In this document: one piece after another, positions 49,456-60,625 of the stretch
Layout: each line of letters begins with the position of its first letter
Position numbering within the stretch: position 1 is the stretch's first letter
Assembly (NCBI GenBank): GCA_963921425.1
Contig: OY992837.1
Coordinates: 15,473,896 to 15,537,895 of the forward strand
Direction: 5' to 3'
DNA: 64,000 bases
DNA from: Dryas octopetala
Taxonomy: Eukaryota; Streptophyta; Magnoliopsida; Rosales; Rosaceae
The notes under the pieces: model-generated
Database searches by the model: none
What the model was told of the DNA's origin: nothing
What the model saw: the letters and a program-made list of their open reading frames with translations, nothing else
Translations under genes and position numbers: made by a program

Positions 49456-50760
49456 TTAATGCATGAATAGTTCATTGACAAAGGAGTTGGACCAACAATC
49501 ATAGCTGCTACTGTTGATGATCATGTCGTCCAATGGTTGGTATTGGTTGCTGTAGCCTCCTGCTACTACTTGACCATCACCCATTCCTACAGCATCGTAA
49601 GTTGTGGAGGTCAAGGGTTGGTCTTCAAAGACGACGGTCTGGTTGTTGTCGTAGTTGGGTAGTGACTGTAATGCTTGATCAATGTCCAGCACCGGATCAG
49701 AATTCATCAACAGAGAATTATAATCAAAGCAATCAAGGTCGTCCAATTGTGGAAGTTGGTTGCTGAAGCCTCCTGCAGCAGCTGTTGAGTAAGTTGTTGT
49801 GGAGGTCAAGGGTTGGTCTTCAAAGACGACCATCTGGTTGTTGTCGAAGTTGGGTAGTGACTGTAATGCTTGATCAACGTCCACCACCGGATCAGAACTC
49901 ATCAACTCAGAATTATAATCAAGGTCTTCCAATGATAACAGATCACCGATATCAACCATGAATCGGTCATCCTCATTATCATCCTCGTCAAGGTAGACCA
50001 GAGGAGCACTTGGTTGAGCGTGACAGCTTTGCTCTTGCCCTTGCCCTAGTTGTGGAAGATGATCATGATGATCATGATAAGTAGTAGTAGTCAGAGTACT
50101 AGTACAGTCTTGCCCTAGTTGTTGTGGATGATCATCATCATTAGTAACCCTCAATTTTTTCTTCTTTGTGGCGCATGAAGATGATGATGACTTCCTCTTC
50201 CTTGATCCAGTAGTAATAGTAGAAGACGACCTGTCGTTTTTTCTGAGCCTACAAATCACCAACTGATCATAACAAGAACGACCAGCAGCATCAACAAGAC
50301 TGTACTCGTCAATGAACCACCCTCCATGGTGTTCCGACCCTTTCTCTTCGTATCTCAGCTTCCTCTTCCGACCAATCACCACCTTCTTCTCCTCCTCCTC
50401 CTCCTCCTCCTCATCATCATCATCATGTTCATAAATCAATTTAGAAACCTCTCCCTCACTCCAAGTCCCCAAACCCACCTTACGATCAACCCTCGAACGG
50501 CTCACCATCTTCAACTTGGTGAAGAAGTACAAATCTGTGCTCAACAGTTTTGGGACCCGAAGCTTCTTCCACATCTCCCACGGTTTAGTTTCGCTAAAAT
50601 TGTCAACCTGCGGCACATCGAATGGTTGCGCTGCCGCCGTTGCTCCTGTCAACTTGTTACACAGGTAATAGCCCAGCAGTTGTTGGTCCGACGGGTTGAA
50701 CCGGAAACCCACCGGCAGGCTCATAGCAGATTCAGCAGAAGAAGAACAATTAGATTCCAT
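49456..50760 (-). CDS. NAC-domain transcription factor (divergent, intronless)
   Basis: A plant-specific nuclear DNA-binding regulator of 434 residues in one exon. Subdomain A is clear (LPVGFRFNPSDQQLLGYYLC, residues about 15-34). KPWEMWKKL, LYFFTKLK and GTWSEGE correspond to later NAC subdomains; WFIDEYSL and LVICRLRK correspond to subdomains D and E. The usual GYWKATG is missing, so it is divergent. An acidic run (DDDDEEEEEEEE) and a basic cluster (GSRKRKSSSSS, TKKKKLRV) follow. The C-terminal part contains an internal duplication of about 65 residues, both copies with QALQSLP(N)(F/Y)DNNQ and VVFEDQPLTSTT. I chose the ATG at 50760 because residues from the upstream in-frame ATG (50904) are low-complexity leader-like sequence. 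Target genes are unknown. A relic of a sister copy lies just downstream. Confidence 0.88.
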   Translation of the reverse strand: MESNCSSSAESAMSLPVGFRFNPSDQQLLGYYLCNKLTGATAAAQPFDVPQVDNFSETKPWEMWKKLRVPKLLSTDLYFFTKLKMVSRSRVDRKVGLGTWSEGEVSKLIYEHDDDDEEEEEEEEKKVVIGRKRKLRYEEKGSEHHGGWFIDEYSLVDAAGRSCYDQLVICRLRKNDRSSSTITTGSRKRKSSSSSCATKKKKLRVTNDDDHPQQLGQDCTSTLTTTTYHDHHDHLPQLGQGQEQSCHAQPSAPLVYLDEDDNEDDRFMVDIGDLLSLEDLDYNSELMSSDPVVDVDQALQSLPNFDNNQMVVFEDQPLTSTTTYSTAAAGGFSNQLPQLDDLDCFDYNSLLMNSDPVLDIDQALQSLPNYDNNQTVVFEDQPLTSTTYDAVGMGDGQVVAGGYSNQYQPLDDMIINSSSYDCWSNSFVNELFMH

Positions 50761-50904
50761 AGCTAGAGTTTGTGTTTTCTTTCTTGGAGAGAAAGAAAGA
50801 AGGAAAGAACTTAAGAAACCTAGAGAGAGAGAGAGGGAGTGATCGAGGGTTTCCTGAGACTCTCTTTGCACTAGTGTGTGAATGGAGGTGACCGTTACAC
50901 CCAT

Positions 50905-51228
50905 TAAATATATAATCCCGAATGATTTTTACGCACCGCCATCTTTTTTTCTTCTTTTTTCCTTCTTTTTTTTTTAATTTCTTTTTTTTTTTTTTTTTGG
51001 TAATATAGAGGGTGCCGCCTTATTATTTTTCCGCTGGGATTCCTCACAATTGGATTTGGAATGTTCAATTTTTATAATAAAATTTTTAAATTTAACTTTT
51101 TAATCAGATTTTTTTTCTTTCTTTTGTTCTGTTCGGAAAATTGTAAAATTGTAAAATTTTACTAATAGAATGTTTTATATTTCTATCAAATGCTTATAAA
51201 AAATTTATCAACATTAATTAAATGATTA
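50905..51228. other. NAC gene upstream region
   Basis: T-rich DNA with long poly-T tracts, no gene. On the minus strand this is the NAC promoter side. TATATAATCCCG just above 50905 could serve as a TATA-like element. Confidence 0.35.
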
Positions 51229-51496
51229 TCTTTATTATTATAAAGCGAGAAGAATGGTTTGATGTTACAGGCTGCATAAAAAATTGGATTGTCTAAAATA
51301 TCATTCATTCAATAAAAGAGTCACATAAAAAAAACCTAATAAATGAGGGTATAGACTTATAGTACAACTATTAAAATAAAATTTAAAAAATAAAAAAGAC
51401 ACTCACTACCTTAAAACATGGCAGAGTAGTCTGAAGTTATCACACAGTAAAAATGTCAATTGACACTTGCGAAGCGCATGCGAATAGGCTAGCTAG
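51229..51496 (+). mobile_element. Non-autonomous Helitron-like element (copy 2)
   Basis: It starts TCTTTATTATTATAAAGCG after an A. Near the 3' end lies TGCG-AAG-CGCA, a short hairpin, then GAATAGGCTAG; the end is CTAG (51492 or 51496, since CTAG is doubled). The interior matches the element at 32613-32918. Confidence 0.6.
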
Positions 51497-52788
51497 TATA
51501 TAATTTAGTTATATCATATGCTTATTTAATATGCCTACAATAGAGATTTTTTTTTGGCCACTACCTACAAATAGAGATTTTAAGTGAATGATATTGGGTA
51601 TTAAAAGTTTTGTGGGCATAAAAACTTTTGAAAACATTTATAAATATATAGTCTATATAAACATAGCAAAACTTCATTAAATAACCCAGTTTAATTAATG
51701 TCATTTTTATGTTTTTAACCATCCCCTCTCAAAACTAACAATAATGACTCTTTGACTATTTTTTTAACCAAAATATCATTTTGAGTTGCAAAGTGGTCTA
51801 TAAATATCGACCAAAAAATTGACTTTAACAAAAATATATAAAAGGTGGAAGAAGATGATGAACATAATGAACAAAAACCCATATCTAAAGTGTGTTCAAA
51901 GATAATAATTTGGACTGAAAACCAATTTTTTTTTGAGAAATGCATTTCCTTATTATTTACATGAATATTTACATAATATTGGTTTATTAGTTTTTATTTT
52001 TTTCACACATATCAGGCGCCGAGCGGTTATTTCGAGTGTTCGGTAATACATTTTTACTTCTTTCTCAAGCTCTGATTTGTCGACTTTATAATCTCATAAT
52101 TAAAACCTAACATACAGTCTTCACAAACCTTATTCAATCTATACCCTTAAAAATAAAATAAAATAAAAAATAATAACATATTTCTTTGACTAAGTAATGG
52201 TCAGAGGGCTTTATATAGTAAAAATAAGGATTTTATTTGAAAAAAAATAAAAAATAAAAAAACTTATTCAAATAAAAAATATTAGAATTACTAAACTCTA
52301 ATTTTTTCAAATAAATAATAGTAAGCCTGAAAGTTTAGAAAGCAAATAGTACGTGGGGTAGTTTAAAAACTTTTCATCAACCTGCTGGGCTTGAATCCAG
52401 CCCGAGCCCACCAACATTTTTATTTAAGCCCACCAAAAATGGAATCATAGTCTGGAGCTAAGCTGTGTAGTGTTATGGCATTCTACATTGTATTCGATCA
52501 AATTGACTTTAACTAGCTAGCAAGAATTTTTTTTGGGTGCAAATTAAAGGGAAAATCTAAAAATAAATTGGCAATTAGGAGGAAGTCTATTTCTGCAGTA
52601 CCCATGCGGTTTTTAGGTATGTGGAATTTATCTAGTGTCTGAATTTCCACTTTAACTCTTTTGTTATGGCATATGATGAACGATTTTGTTTGGACTTTAT
52701 TGAAAGACAATTTTGTTTAAGAAATGCATTTCCTTATTATTTACATGAATATTTACTTTATCTTTATTTTTATTTTTTATTTTTGCAG
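51497..52788. other. Intergenic, no gene seen
   Basis: AT-rich DNA. A 36-bp block (GAAATGCATTTCCTTATTAT...) occurs at about 51938-51973 and again at 52722-52757, just before the PRPP synthetase exon, so part of that intron has been copied or split. Nothing else is recognised. Confidence 0.45.
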
Positions 52789-52977
52789 TCCTCCTGCTAT
52801 AGAGAGGCTGTCAAGTGGTTTGTTTCAAGAGGTGATCATCATAACAAATACCATTCCAGTGTCAAAGCAGAATTATTTTCCCCAGCTAACAGTCTTGTCG
52901 ATCAGTAGCAAATCTTCTGGGCTGAGACCAAATGGCGTGTTCATGATGACTGTTCTGTGAGTAGCATATTTCAGTAA
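52789..52977 (+). pseudogene. Ribose-phosphate pyrophosphokinase (PRS) last-exon fragment
   Basis: After an intron acceptor (TTTTTGCAG) the frame reads PPAIERLSSGLFQEV, then TNTIPVSKQNYFPQLTVLS, the C-terminal block of plant PRPP synthetases. The frame then slips, and the expected ending (WRVHDDCSVSSIFQ, stop at 52975-52977) lies one frame over. A second small indel lies around QEVIII. No other exon of the enzyme is found nearby, so this is an isolated, broken exon. Confidence 0.8.
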
Positions 52978-53264
52978 AATTTGTTTAATATGATTATGAA
53001 TGAAATTAGTTAATTCATTCTATCCTGATTCCTGATACATAAACAAATTCAATTTATTTATTTGTCATACATGTAATTGGCCTTTATAAAGCCTTAGCTC
53101 TGCTTCTACATTCAACTGGTGAAATATTATAATAACCTAAATCAAGTCATACATGTACCCTCCGAATTCTTTAGTGGATATATATCTCATGTGTGTCACG
53201 AGTTCGACAATAAATGCTCTTTACCATTAAAGTTATGTACTTTTACCTACTGGTGAAATTTTAT

Positions 53265-53525
53265 TATGAATTTTTTGGCGAGCATTTTTATCATGATTTT
53301 TTAATATGTGAATTTTTAGGCAAGCATTTTTTTAGGTTGCAAATGCCTTTTATAGGTTGCAGATACATTTTTTAGGTTGTAGATGACATGTTTTAGGTTG
53401 TAAATGCATGATTTAGGTTGTAGATGAAGCGTTTATGTTGCAAATGCACTTTGCAGTTACAGGTTGCAAATGCATTTGTCGAGCACTCAGTGGGAATTGC
53501 CGAGCGATTCCCACTGAGCGCTTGG
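53265..53525. repeat. Dispersed repeat with AGGTTGCAAATGCA units (copy 2)
   Basis: Irregular repeats of TTTAGGTTG(C/T)A(A/G)ATGCAT, the inverse of the units at 23537-23745. It ends with TCGAGCACTCAGTGGGAATT and CGAGCGATTCCCACTGAGCG, which form a short palindrome. Confidence 0.75.
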
Positions 53526-53749
53526 TAGACAAGTAGAGCTTCTACTTAATTTTTGGGCCGGCTGAGGTTGAAGTTAAATTTCTTTCTCATTTTGAGTTTC
53601 TAATTAAAACATCCTTTTTAATAAAACAATTTTTTGTATATGCAATAAATAGGGAGACTTAGAGTTTAGCCAATTTTATGAGTCTTTCTTATACTAAGAC
53701 ATGTAGTGATTTAGAGTTTTTAATGAAGTTCTTTTTTTTTTCTTTAGCT

Positions 53750-53815
53750 TCATGTTAGGTTTTAACTCTAAAATTTTGGGCTCTGCCTAAAATTCTGGAG
53801 TTAAAACCTAACATG
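53750..53815. repeat. Near-perfect hairpin
   Basis: CATGTTAGGTTTTAACTC at the left and GAGTTAAAACCTAACATG at the right pair completely, and pairing continues into the centre with AAAATTTT/AAAATTCT. A related half-copy (AAAACCTAACATACAGTC) lies near 52104. It could be the centre of a small transposon. Confidence 0.7.
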
Positions 53816-54520
53816 CAGTCTCTACAAAACCCAATCTACACCATAGAAGGGAAAATACCCTTCAAATATGGGGAAACACCCTTCAAATTAGAGGATGACT
53901 TTATTATAAATTAAAATGATTTTCTTATGAATTTTAAAACACTTTCGGTCTCCATCTAAAAACTATTTTTCTAAAAGACTCAAGTCTAATTATCTATTAA
54001 AAATAATACTGAATGACAATAATATAATATAAGAAGTGTAAATATTAAAGCACGTTTTCAAGTGGACCGAGCTGCATAAAAGGACCAAAAACTAATTTTT
54101 TAAAGCTCTTTTATTCAAATGACTAATTTTTTATTTATTTGAATAAAAGGACCAAAAAAGACATACTTTTGTTGAGAGAGTTGGAAGAGCTCCGAAGTTA
54201 GAGACTTAGAGTCAAGTATTGTTTTTATTTTTTTAGAAAAATCAAATTGATTAAAAAAAAAATGTAAAAAACGGTGGGAGCGAGGTAAGCGTCAAGGCAA
54301 CAGCTTGTGTGGGGCACTCCCCCCAGAGAATCCAACGTCTATAAGCCCTGATGATTTCATATAAATAACGACACACGTCACAAACCTCATTTCAAATCAT
54401 ATTTTTTATTATTATTTTTCTTAAAATGGTTAATATTCCTAAAAAAAAAAAAAAAAAGGTTATTCTACAATTTTATTTCAAACTTGTTCTTTTAAATAAG
54501 TCAGTAATATAAAATTATTT
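53816..54520. other. Intergenic, no gene seen
   Basis: AT-rich DNA with poly-A runs upstream of the UBC22 leader. Confidence 0.4.
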
Positions 54521-57250
54521 AAAATAACATATCTCTGGCTCCTCAAAGTAAACCAATCAATCATTCCAAGGACAAATCGCTTTCTCTCACACACACGCAC
54601 AGTCCCTCTGTTCTTTGCATCGCAACCCCTCAATCGTACCCACAACACAAAGACTGAGCTTTGTTGCGAGATAAGCCGAATTCTCATCTGGGTTTTCTTT
54701 CTTGGGTAATTTTCTTTCTTCAATTTCAGTTTTCATCATCAAATTTTCTTGAAAGATGCTCTCTTTCTCGTAGGAAAGATGGGTCATTTGGTTTGTGTTG
54801 ACTTTTGATCGTATTGGGTATCGATGTGAAGTGGGTTTGCTGGTTCCTCTGAATGTCTTTAGGTTTGAGTGGATTGAGGTTGTGATTCTTCATGACTTGT
54901 CTTTTAGGGTTTTGAAAAGCAGAATATGATGGTGTTGAAGACTTCCCTTTTGCTAACTTGCAGCCTTGGGCTTTTGAAATTCTTCTTTTCATTTTAGAAT
55001 GAAGTATTTATGCCTGTAATTAGATTATAACGACTCTAATTATCTTTATTTTTGTAAAGATGGTTTGTTTTATGTTTTCAGAATTTTATTTGTTTACATA
55101 TTTTTGTAAGGATAACAGTAGGAGAAGAACTTGGTGAATCTCTCTTGCAGCTTCCCCAATTTTTGATCCCCTCCTCACACTCAGACAACCCTTAGAAAAA
55201 TCATAACAGTAGGAGAAAATGGTGTTGTTCATGCTCAAACCAACTCAACTAAGCCTTTATCAGGACACTGATCGGTCAGTTGTAAGTTTCCTGAAAGGAA
55301 AAGCGAGAAAATGAGAAGGTAGAAGATATAGATCACAAGACCAAAAGTGAAAGAAGGATTTATTCTTTCATATTCTATATTGATATTCAACTTGGTCTGT
55401 AGATTTCAGTGATGTGGGTAGGTGCTTCGATGATTGAGTACCTAAGAAACTAGTTAATATTCACCTTTGGAGATAGTTATCAGGTTGTTGATTTTTCTTT
55501 TTGGAGTATGAAAGAAATGTGGAGACATATTTCATTGATTACCAAGGATCTTCAATGTCTCTCTCTGTGCTTCAATTTCTGCTAGACAATTTGTGCACCT
55601 AGTTATTAACCACCTAGTTATTAATAAGTCTGTTATATATTTGCTTGATTTTTCTGATGTATAGAGTCACTTGAAGGACATTGTCAGATATTTTAAATGT
55701 ATGATTACCATTTAGCTAGTCTAATTTGTTATTATAAGGGACAGAAACAAGATTAGATTTGTTTAGTAGTGAGGATTTGGGAATTTATGTTGCACAATGC
55801 TTTCTGAAGTCAATCTTATGTTTATTATAATCATTTTAATTTGAAATATTTCTTTTTTCTCATTCAAAACTAGTTCTAGAAGGGACTTAGACAAATTGGA
55901 ACTGGTCCAATCCCCCCCCCCCCCCCCCCCCCCCAATTTTTCTATATTCCTTTTGTTATATAGCTTACAGAATGAAAGTCAAAATGGTTTCAAATGACTG
56001 TTGATAATGATAATGATAAATTATATTTTGATTGATTAATTCTTTTAATGCAGGGCTCCTGCATGGACCGAATGATTTGTGCATAAATGTGTTCACAAAA
56101 TCAAATTAAATTGTATAAAATGAAGATGCCAGGAAGTGGACACTTTCTATACTTTCCCCTTCAGCATCTTTTAGTGTTCAGGATGAGAAATGGATAGGAG
56201 TTTTGATACCCGAAATATGTGTAAAGCACAATTGTTGTTCTTTTCCCTTTTCTAGGATGGGTTTGGCTTCTGGAAGAGAGGACCTCTAGGACGCATAGAA
56301 ATGAAATTGAGTTTTTTGTTAGTGATGAATGATTACTAGTCAGTTTTATATAAACTTTTCCTTGTGTCATTAATTGTTTTAGTCTTATACCTTCGGCACA
56401 ATCTTACTCTTGAAGAAGTAAATTTATGGTAATTTTTTGGTGTGAGGATCTATAGATTTATAGGTACATGAGCTTGAAAGATGTTATAGGTTGTACATCT
56501 GTTGTCTTCTTTTTTGGAAAAAGTAAATAAATAATTTCAAATTATATATTTGTTTGCTATTTAGACTCAAATAAATTTCCATCTCTTATACCAGTTTCTT
56601 ATCCCCTAATTGATGACAGACTTGAGGTTTTACATATTAGGGAAATTAAAGGATTAGGCTTAGGATGGGTCTATCTACAACCCGTCGAAATGCAATCAGA
56701 ACTTTAATACTTCAGCTGCATTGAATCTCATTGTCTTTTGGTGCCTAGATCCTTAATGCCCTAAGAACAGAAGCTGTGCTTTAGTTGTCATGGTTTTGAG
56801 TGTCAATGTCATGTACTTTGTCTCTGATTTATCTTAATACTGTTTAAGTTTCTAACTACTCACCAGTTGTCTGCATTACATTTTTTATTATTCTTTTTTG
56901 GCAATTATTGCTTGTTTGTTATGTTTGAATCTGCTGATTGTGCTTTGAGGCAATCAAATGCTGATAATATTTTGTTTAACTTCTGAGCAGAAAGGGTTGT
57001 GCCTCTTGGTTGTTCATTCTGTCTGCTATCTTCCATTCTTTCTTTGGAGACATATGACTGATCTTATTGTACTTCCCTGATTTTTGATATTAAATGTTAA
57101 TTTGTTATTGCAGGCATTTTGGCTTACAGCTGGCTTAATTCTGTCACTTTAATCAGCGAAGTTGAGAAGTTTGTTGCACATAATTAGCTGAGTTGCTGAT
57201 TTGTTTTTGGTAGAAAAAGTTTGCTCAAGGACTTCATATTTTTAATTCTT
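54521..57250 (+). other. UBC22 5' leader and introns
   Basis: A pyrimidine-rich segment with CTCTCACACACACGCACAG (about 54570-54710) looks like a transcription-start region and non-coding first exon. An exon at 57114-57253, after TTGTTATTGCAG, ends with the ATG. Between them is intron-like AT-rich DNA. The antisense frames at 54478-54992 lack domains. Confidence 0.4.
55912..55934. repeat. 23-base C homopolymer
   Basis: An uninterrupted run of 23 C, rare in AT-rich plant DNA. The opposite strand is poly-G and could form a G-quadruplex. The exact length is prone to sequencing error. Confidence 0.9.
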
Positions 57251-59451
57251 ATGGTAATATACCGCCTCTTTACAGAAAAATCGTATTCTCTCCTTTACTT
57301 TTACACTGTTGGCTAAATAACTGCATATATAAAATAGCATCATGATATATTATATGGATTAATATTTCATACACTGGCATTGGACTGAATGCAAAGGCAG
57401 ATGGATGTTTAATTGCCATGCGTATTCTCATCCAAATCTAACAAAAGGTTTTTTCCATTAGACTTTTGAGAATACGTGATGGTTAAACATCAATCCGTGT
57501 GTGCATTAAACTCCACTGCTGGGGTATGAAATATTAATCCTCTTTATATTGAAACATAACCATGAGAATATAGTGACTCAGAGTTTATGTGCACATGTTG
57601 TTTGCTTGGTTTATTTAATGGGCTTAAGTAGTTGTCTTTGAAATTTATATGAACTAAATGAAAAAATGTCATAGTTGGTGTGCATGCTGGGACAACAAAT
57701 TGTTGGAGAAAATTCAAGCCTAGCTGACTGTTGTGTATGGAGTTCATCATTCTTCTTAGATAAAAAGGATTGATATGCTCTGAGCTAGTGGTGCCTTATT
57801 TTATTTGCAACTGAGAATTTCTTTCTTTTATTTGCTTTTTAATTCTTACAATTTTTGTGATCATGTTACCATGTCAGGCTACTAATGAAAATCTTCCACC
57901 AAATGTAATTAAGCAACTTGCGAAGGAATTGAAGAGTCTTGATGAATCCCCTCCTGAAGGCATTAAAGTTGGCGTGAATGATGATGATTTTTCGATCATA
58001 TATGCTGATATTGAAGGGCCAGGTATGTTCTTTAGTCTTTTCACTCCTGCAGCTCTTTTATACATCTTTGAATGGTTTTTGAGCTACGATCTTTACCTTG
58101 CAGCTGGCACTCCTTACGAGAATGGTGTTTTCCGCATGAAGCTGTTATTATCTCGGGACTTCCCACACTCTCCTCCCAAAGGTTTGTTTTGTTATGAATT
58201 ATCATAAATGACATAAAACTATATTATTTACATGGGCATGTCATATTTCTGTTGCTTCATTCTGTAAATAGTAACTCAAGTATTTGAGTGTACAATAGAA
58301 GAGTGAAGTTTATGTTGATAGGATGCTTATATACAACCGTTCCACTATCCTTTTCATGTCCACACTCAATTCTTGAGCCCCTATCTGGTTCAAGTTATTA
58401 CTTTGTCCAACTTTAAATCTTTGGCTTATAATTGTTGTAGGTTACTTCCTGACTAAGATTTTCCATCCAAACATTGCAACTAACGGTGAGATTTGTGTCA
58501 ATACATTGAAAAAAGATTGGAATCCAAGTCTAGGATTACGGCATGTTCTCATTGTAAGTTCCCTTGATGGTTGAATTATTGACTTCCTTTCATTTCCACT
58601 TCTTTCCCGTCCATTTGGGGAGAGTTGTGTCAGAAGTTCATCCACTTATTCAGCTGAGAATTTTGGGTTCTCTGATAAACTTTAATTTTCTTGAATCTGT
58701 GCTTTATGATAATAGGTAGTTAGATGTTTGTTGATTGAACCATTTCCAGAATCAGCCTTGAATGAACAGGCAGGCAAGATGCTGCTTGAAAATTATGAGG
58801 AATATGCAAGACATGCTAGGTGAGTCATGGTCTTCATGTTTACCTTGTCAATGAGTAGATTATCCTTGGAAAGGCAATATGGGACCTTGAATTGTTGGTA
58901 CCTTTTCAATGGGGTCAACATTCAAAAAGTCCAAAAAAAAAAGGAAGCACAACATTCAAATGTTTATGAATGGAAAATGAGACATGTATATACCAACTTG
59001 AGTAAACTCCCATATAAATCAAATGATATGACTATCACTAGTGCACATAATTATGAAACTTAAGTATCCTCTTTCTTTTGCATGCAGGCTTTATACTGGA
59101 ATTCATGCTAAGCCAAAACCTAAGTATAAAACAGGAGCTATTTCTGAGTCAACCACTGCACTGAACGTTGACCAAACTAACACCTCGACACTTAATGCCG
59201 ATCAAAAGAACACAGCACCCAGTGCTGCTTTGCCATTGCCATCCCCGTCCCCGCTGGTCCCCTGTATAACAGCTACCAGAGGAAATGGTCAGGATCAGCT
59301 AGCTGTTGTAGCTCCAGTGGAGACAGGAGTTAGTGGGTCCGCTGCATCAGCGGCAACTACTACAACACTAAGGAAGGAAGGTGGATTGACAAAAGCACAG
59401 GCAGACAAGAAGAAAATAGATGCTAGAAAGAAAAGTTTGAAGAGATTATGA
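57251..59451 (+). CDS. UBC22: Ubiquitin-conjugating enzyme E2, UBC22/UBE2S type
   Basis: An E2 that extends ubiquitin chains (Lys11-type in the UBE2S family) with the anaphase-promoting complex. Coding parts: 57251-57253 (only the ATG), 57878-58022, 58104-58181, 58441-58553, 58716-58819, 59088-59451, giving 268 residues. The N-terminus is [20 protein letters not shown]. The UBC fold includes [20 protein letters not shown], the HPN motif at 84-86 and NGEICVN with the catalytic Cys94, then [30 protein letters not shown] and [14 protein letters not shown] Ser/Thr/Ala-rich linker leads to a lysine-rich tail ending KKSLKRL; UBE2S proteins end in a similar Leu-Arg-Arg-Leu tail that docks on the APC/C. 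The start is inferred from ATG|GT at 57251 joining in phase with GCT ACT AAT, which gives exactly the family N-terminus. All introns are GT-AG. Length is close to Arabidopsis UBC22. Confidence 0.94.
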
Positions 59452-60542
59452 AGTTCCCTGGGAAAAATGATTGAATTTGCTTTTATGCAGTTTGTGACTT
59501 ATTTGTTGTTCATTGATGCATGGGGGCTAAAAAGGTCAAGAGCCAAAATATGTGGGGGGTACTGTGTGGTGTAAGAAATGCTTAATTTGGGATAAATGAT
59601 GGATTGAATTGAGCAGTTTCTCTTCATCTTCATCTTTGATCGTCTTTTGACATTTCTTTTCATATCGTTACAACATCATGACATGCTTTGCAAATTTGCA
59701 TCATTACATTTCAACCTTTCATGTTTGTAAGTTGCTCTTGAAGATCTTGATGCCTATTCCCTTTTTTCACTAAGTGACAAACCTCCAATTGAGTATAAAT
59801 ACACATATACCTTTACAAAACAGAGATTGAGTAAGTTACTAGTGATATTACTATCTTCTTTTGGGGTTTTCCGTTTTTATATTTCAATTTGGTATTCTAT
59901 TCAAAAAGTGTTTTTCAAAATTTTCTTCTGCATTTCATCTATATTTATAACTAATGAAAACAGAAAACAGTTTTTGGATAGAATACCAAACGGCCCAGCT
60001 TTTTACTAATGGTTTTTTCAGTTCTTAGGTTTCAACACAACTTATCAAAAAAAAGAAAACAATCATCAGAGTAATGAGATCTCAATATGTTAGAATCTTG
60101 ATGCGTATTGTGTGCAAGTGTCAAAGACAGTGGAGTGTTTACTCTTATGTTGTGGAATTGTATGACAAGTCAAAAAGTCATATCAATAAATCTTTTTTAT
60201 AATGAAGAAAAAAAGACAAACTGTAGTTAATCGGATTTATATTTACAATAATATTATATAAAATTATTGATAAAAAATAAAAAATAATTTGTTCATAGCT
60301 TATAAAATAAAAATGGGTATTCATACTGGCCACTATATATGGTGCAAAAAGCATCTGTTAGGAGTAAGGACTTAGGAGGTTGCACGTGGAACACCAACCA
60401 ACCATACTGAAGCAGTGAGTAGTTGGGGGCTTAAGTTCTGAGGTAGGTAGATGGAAACACGTACCTCTCTAGAAAGTGTAGCTAGCTACCACATATATTA
60501 TTGGTCTCTGCATTAAGTTAACCCATTGTTTTAATCAGCCAG

Positions 60543-60544
<2 letters not shown>
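59452..60544. other. UBC22 3' flank and FSH-gene upstream region
   Basis: No gene. A MITE-like inverted repeat lies at about 59888-59998 (GGTATTCTATTCAAAAA against TTTTTGGATAGAATACC). The stretch 60300-60540 should hold the promoter of the next gene. Confidence 0.45.

Positions 60545-60622
<78 letters not shown>
60545..60622. repeat. (GA)n microsatellite touching the FSH gene start codon
   Basis: About 39 GA units end directly before the ATG at 60623, the same arrangement as at DCC1. Confidence 0.96.

Positions 60623-60625
<3 letters not shown>

Noticed and set aside
50761..50904. Upstream in-frame ATG extending the NAC protein by 48 residues
   Set aside because: The extension is Ser/Leu-rich leader-like sequence not resembling NAC N-termini; possible but unlikely.
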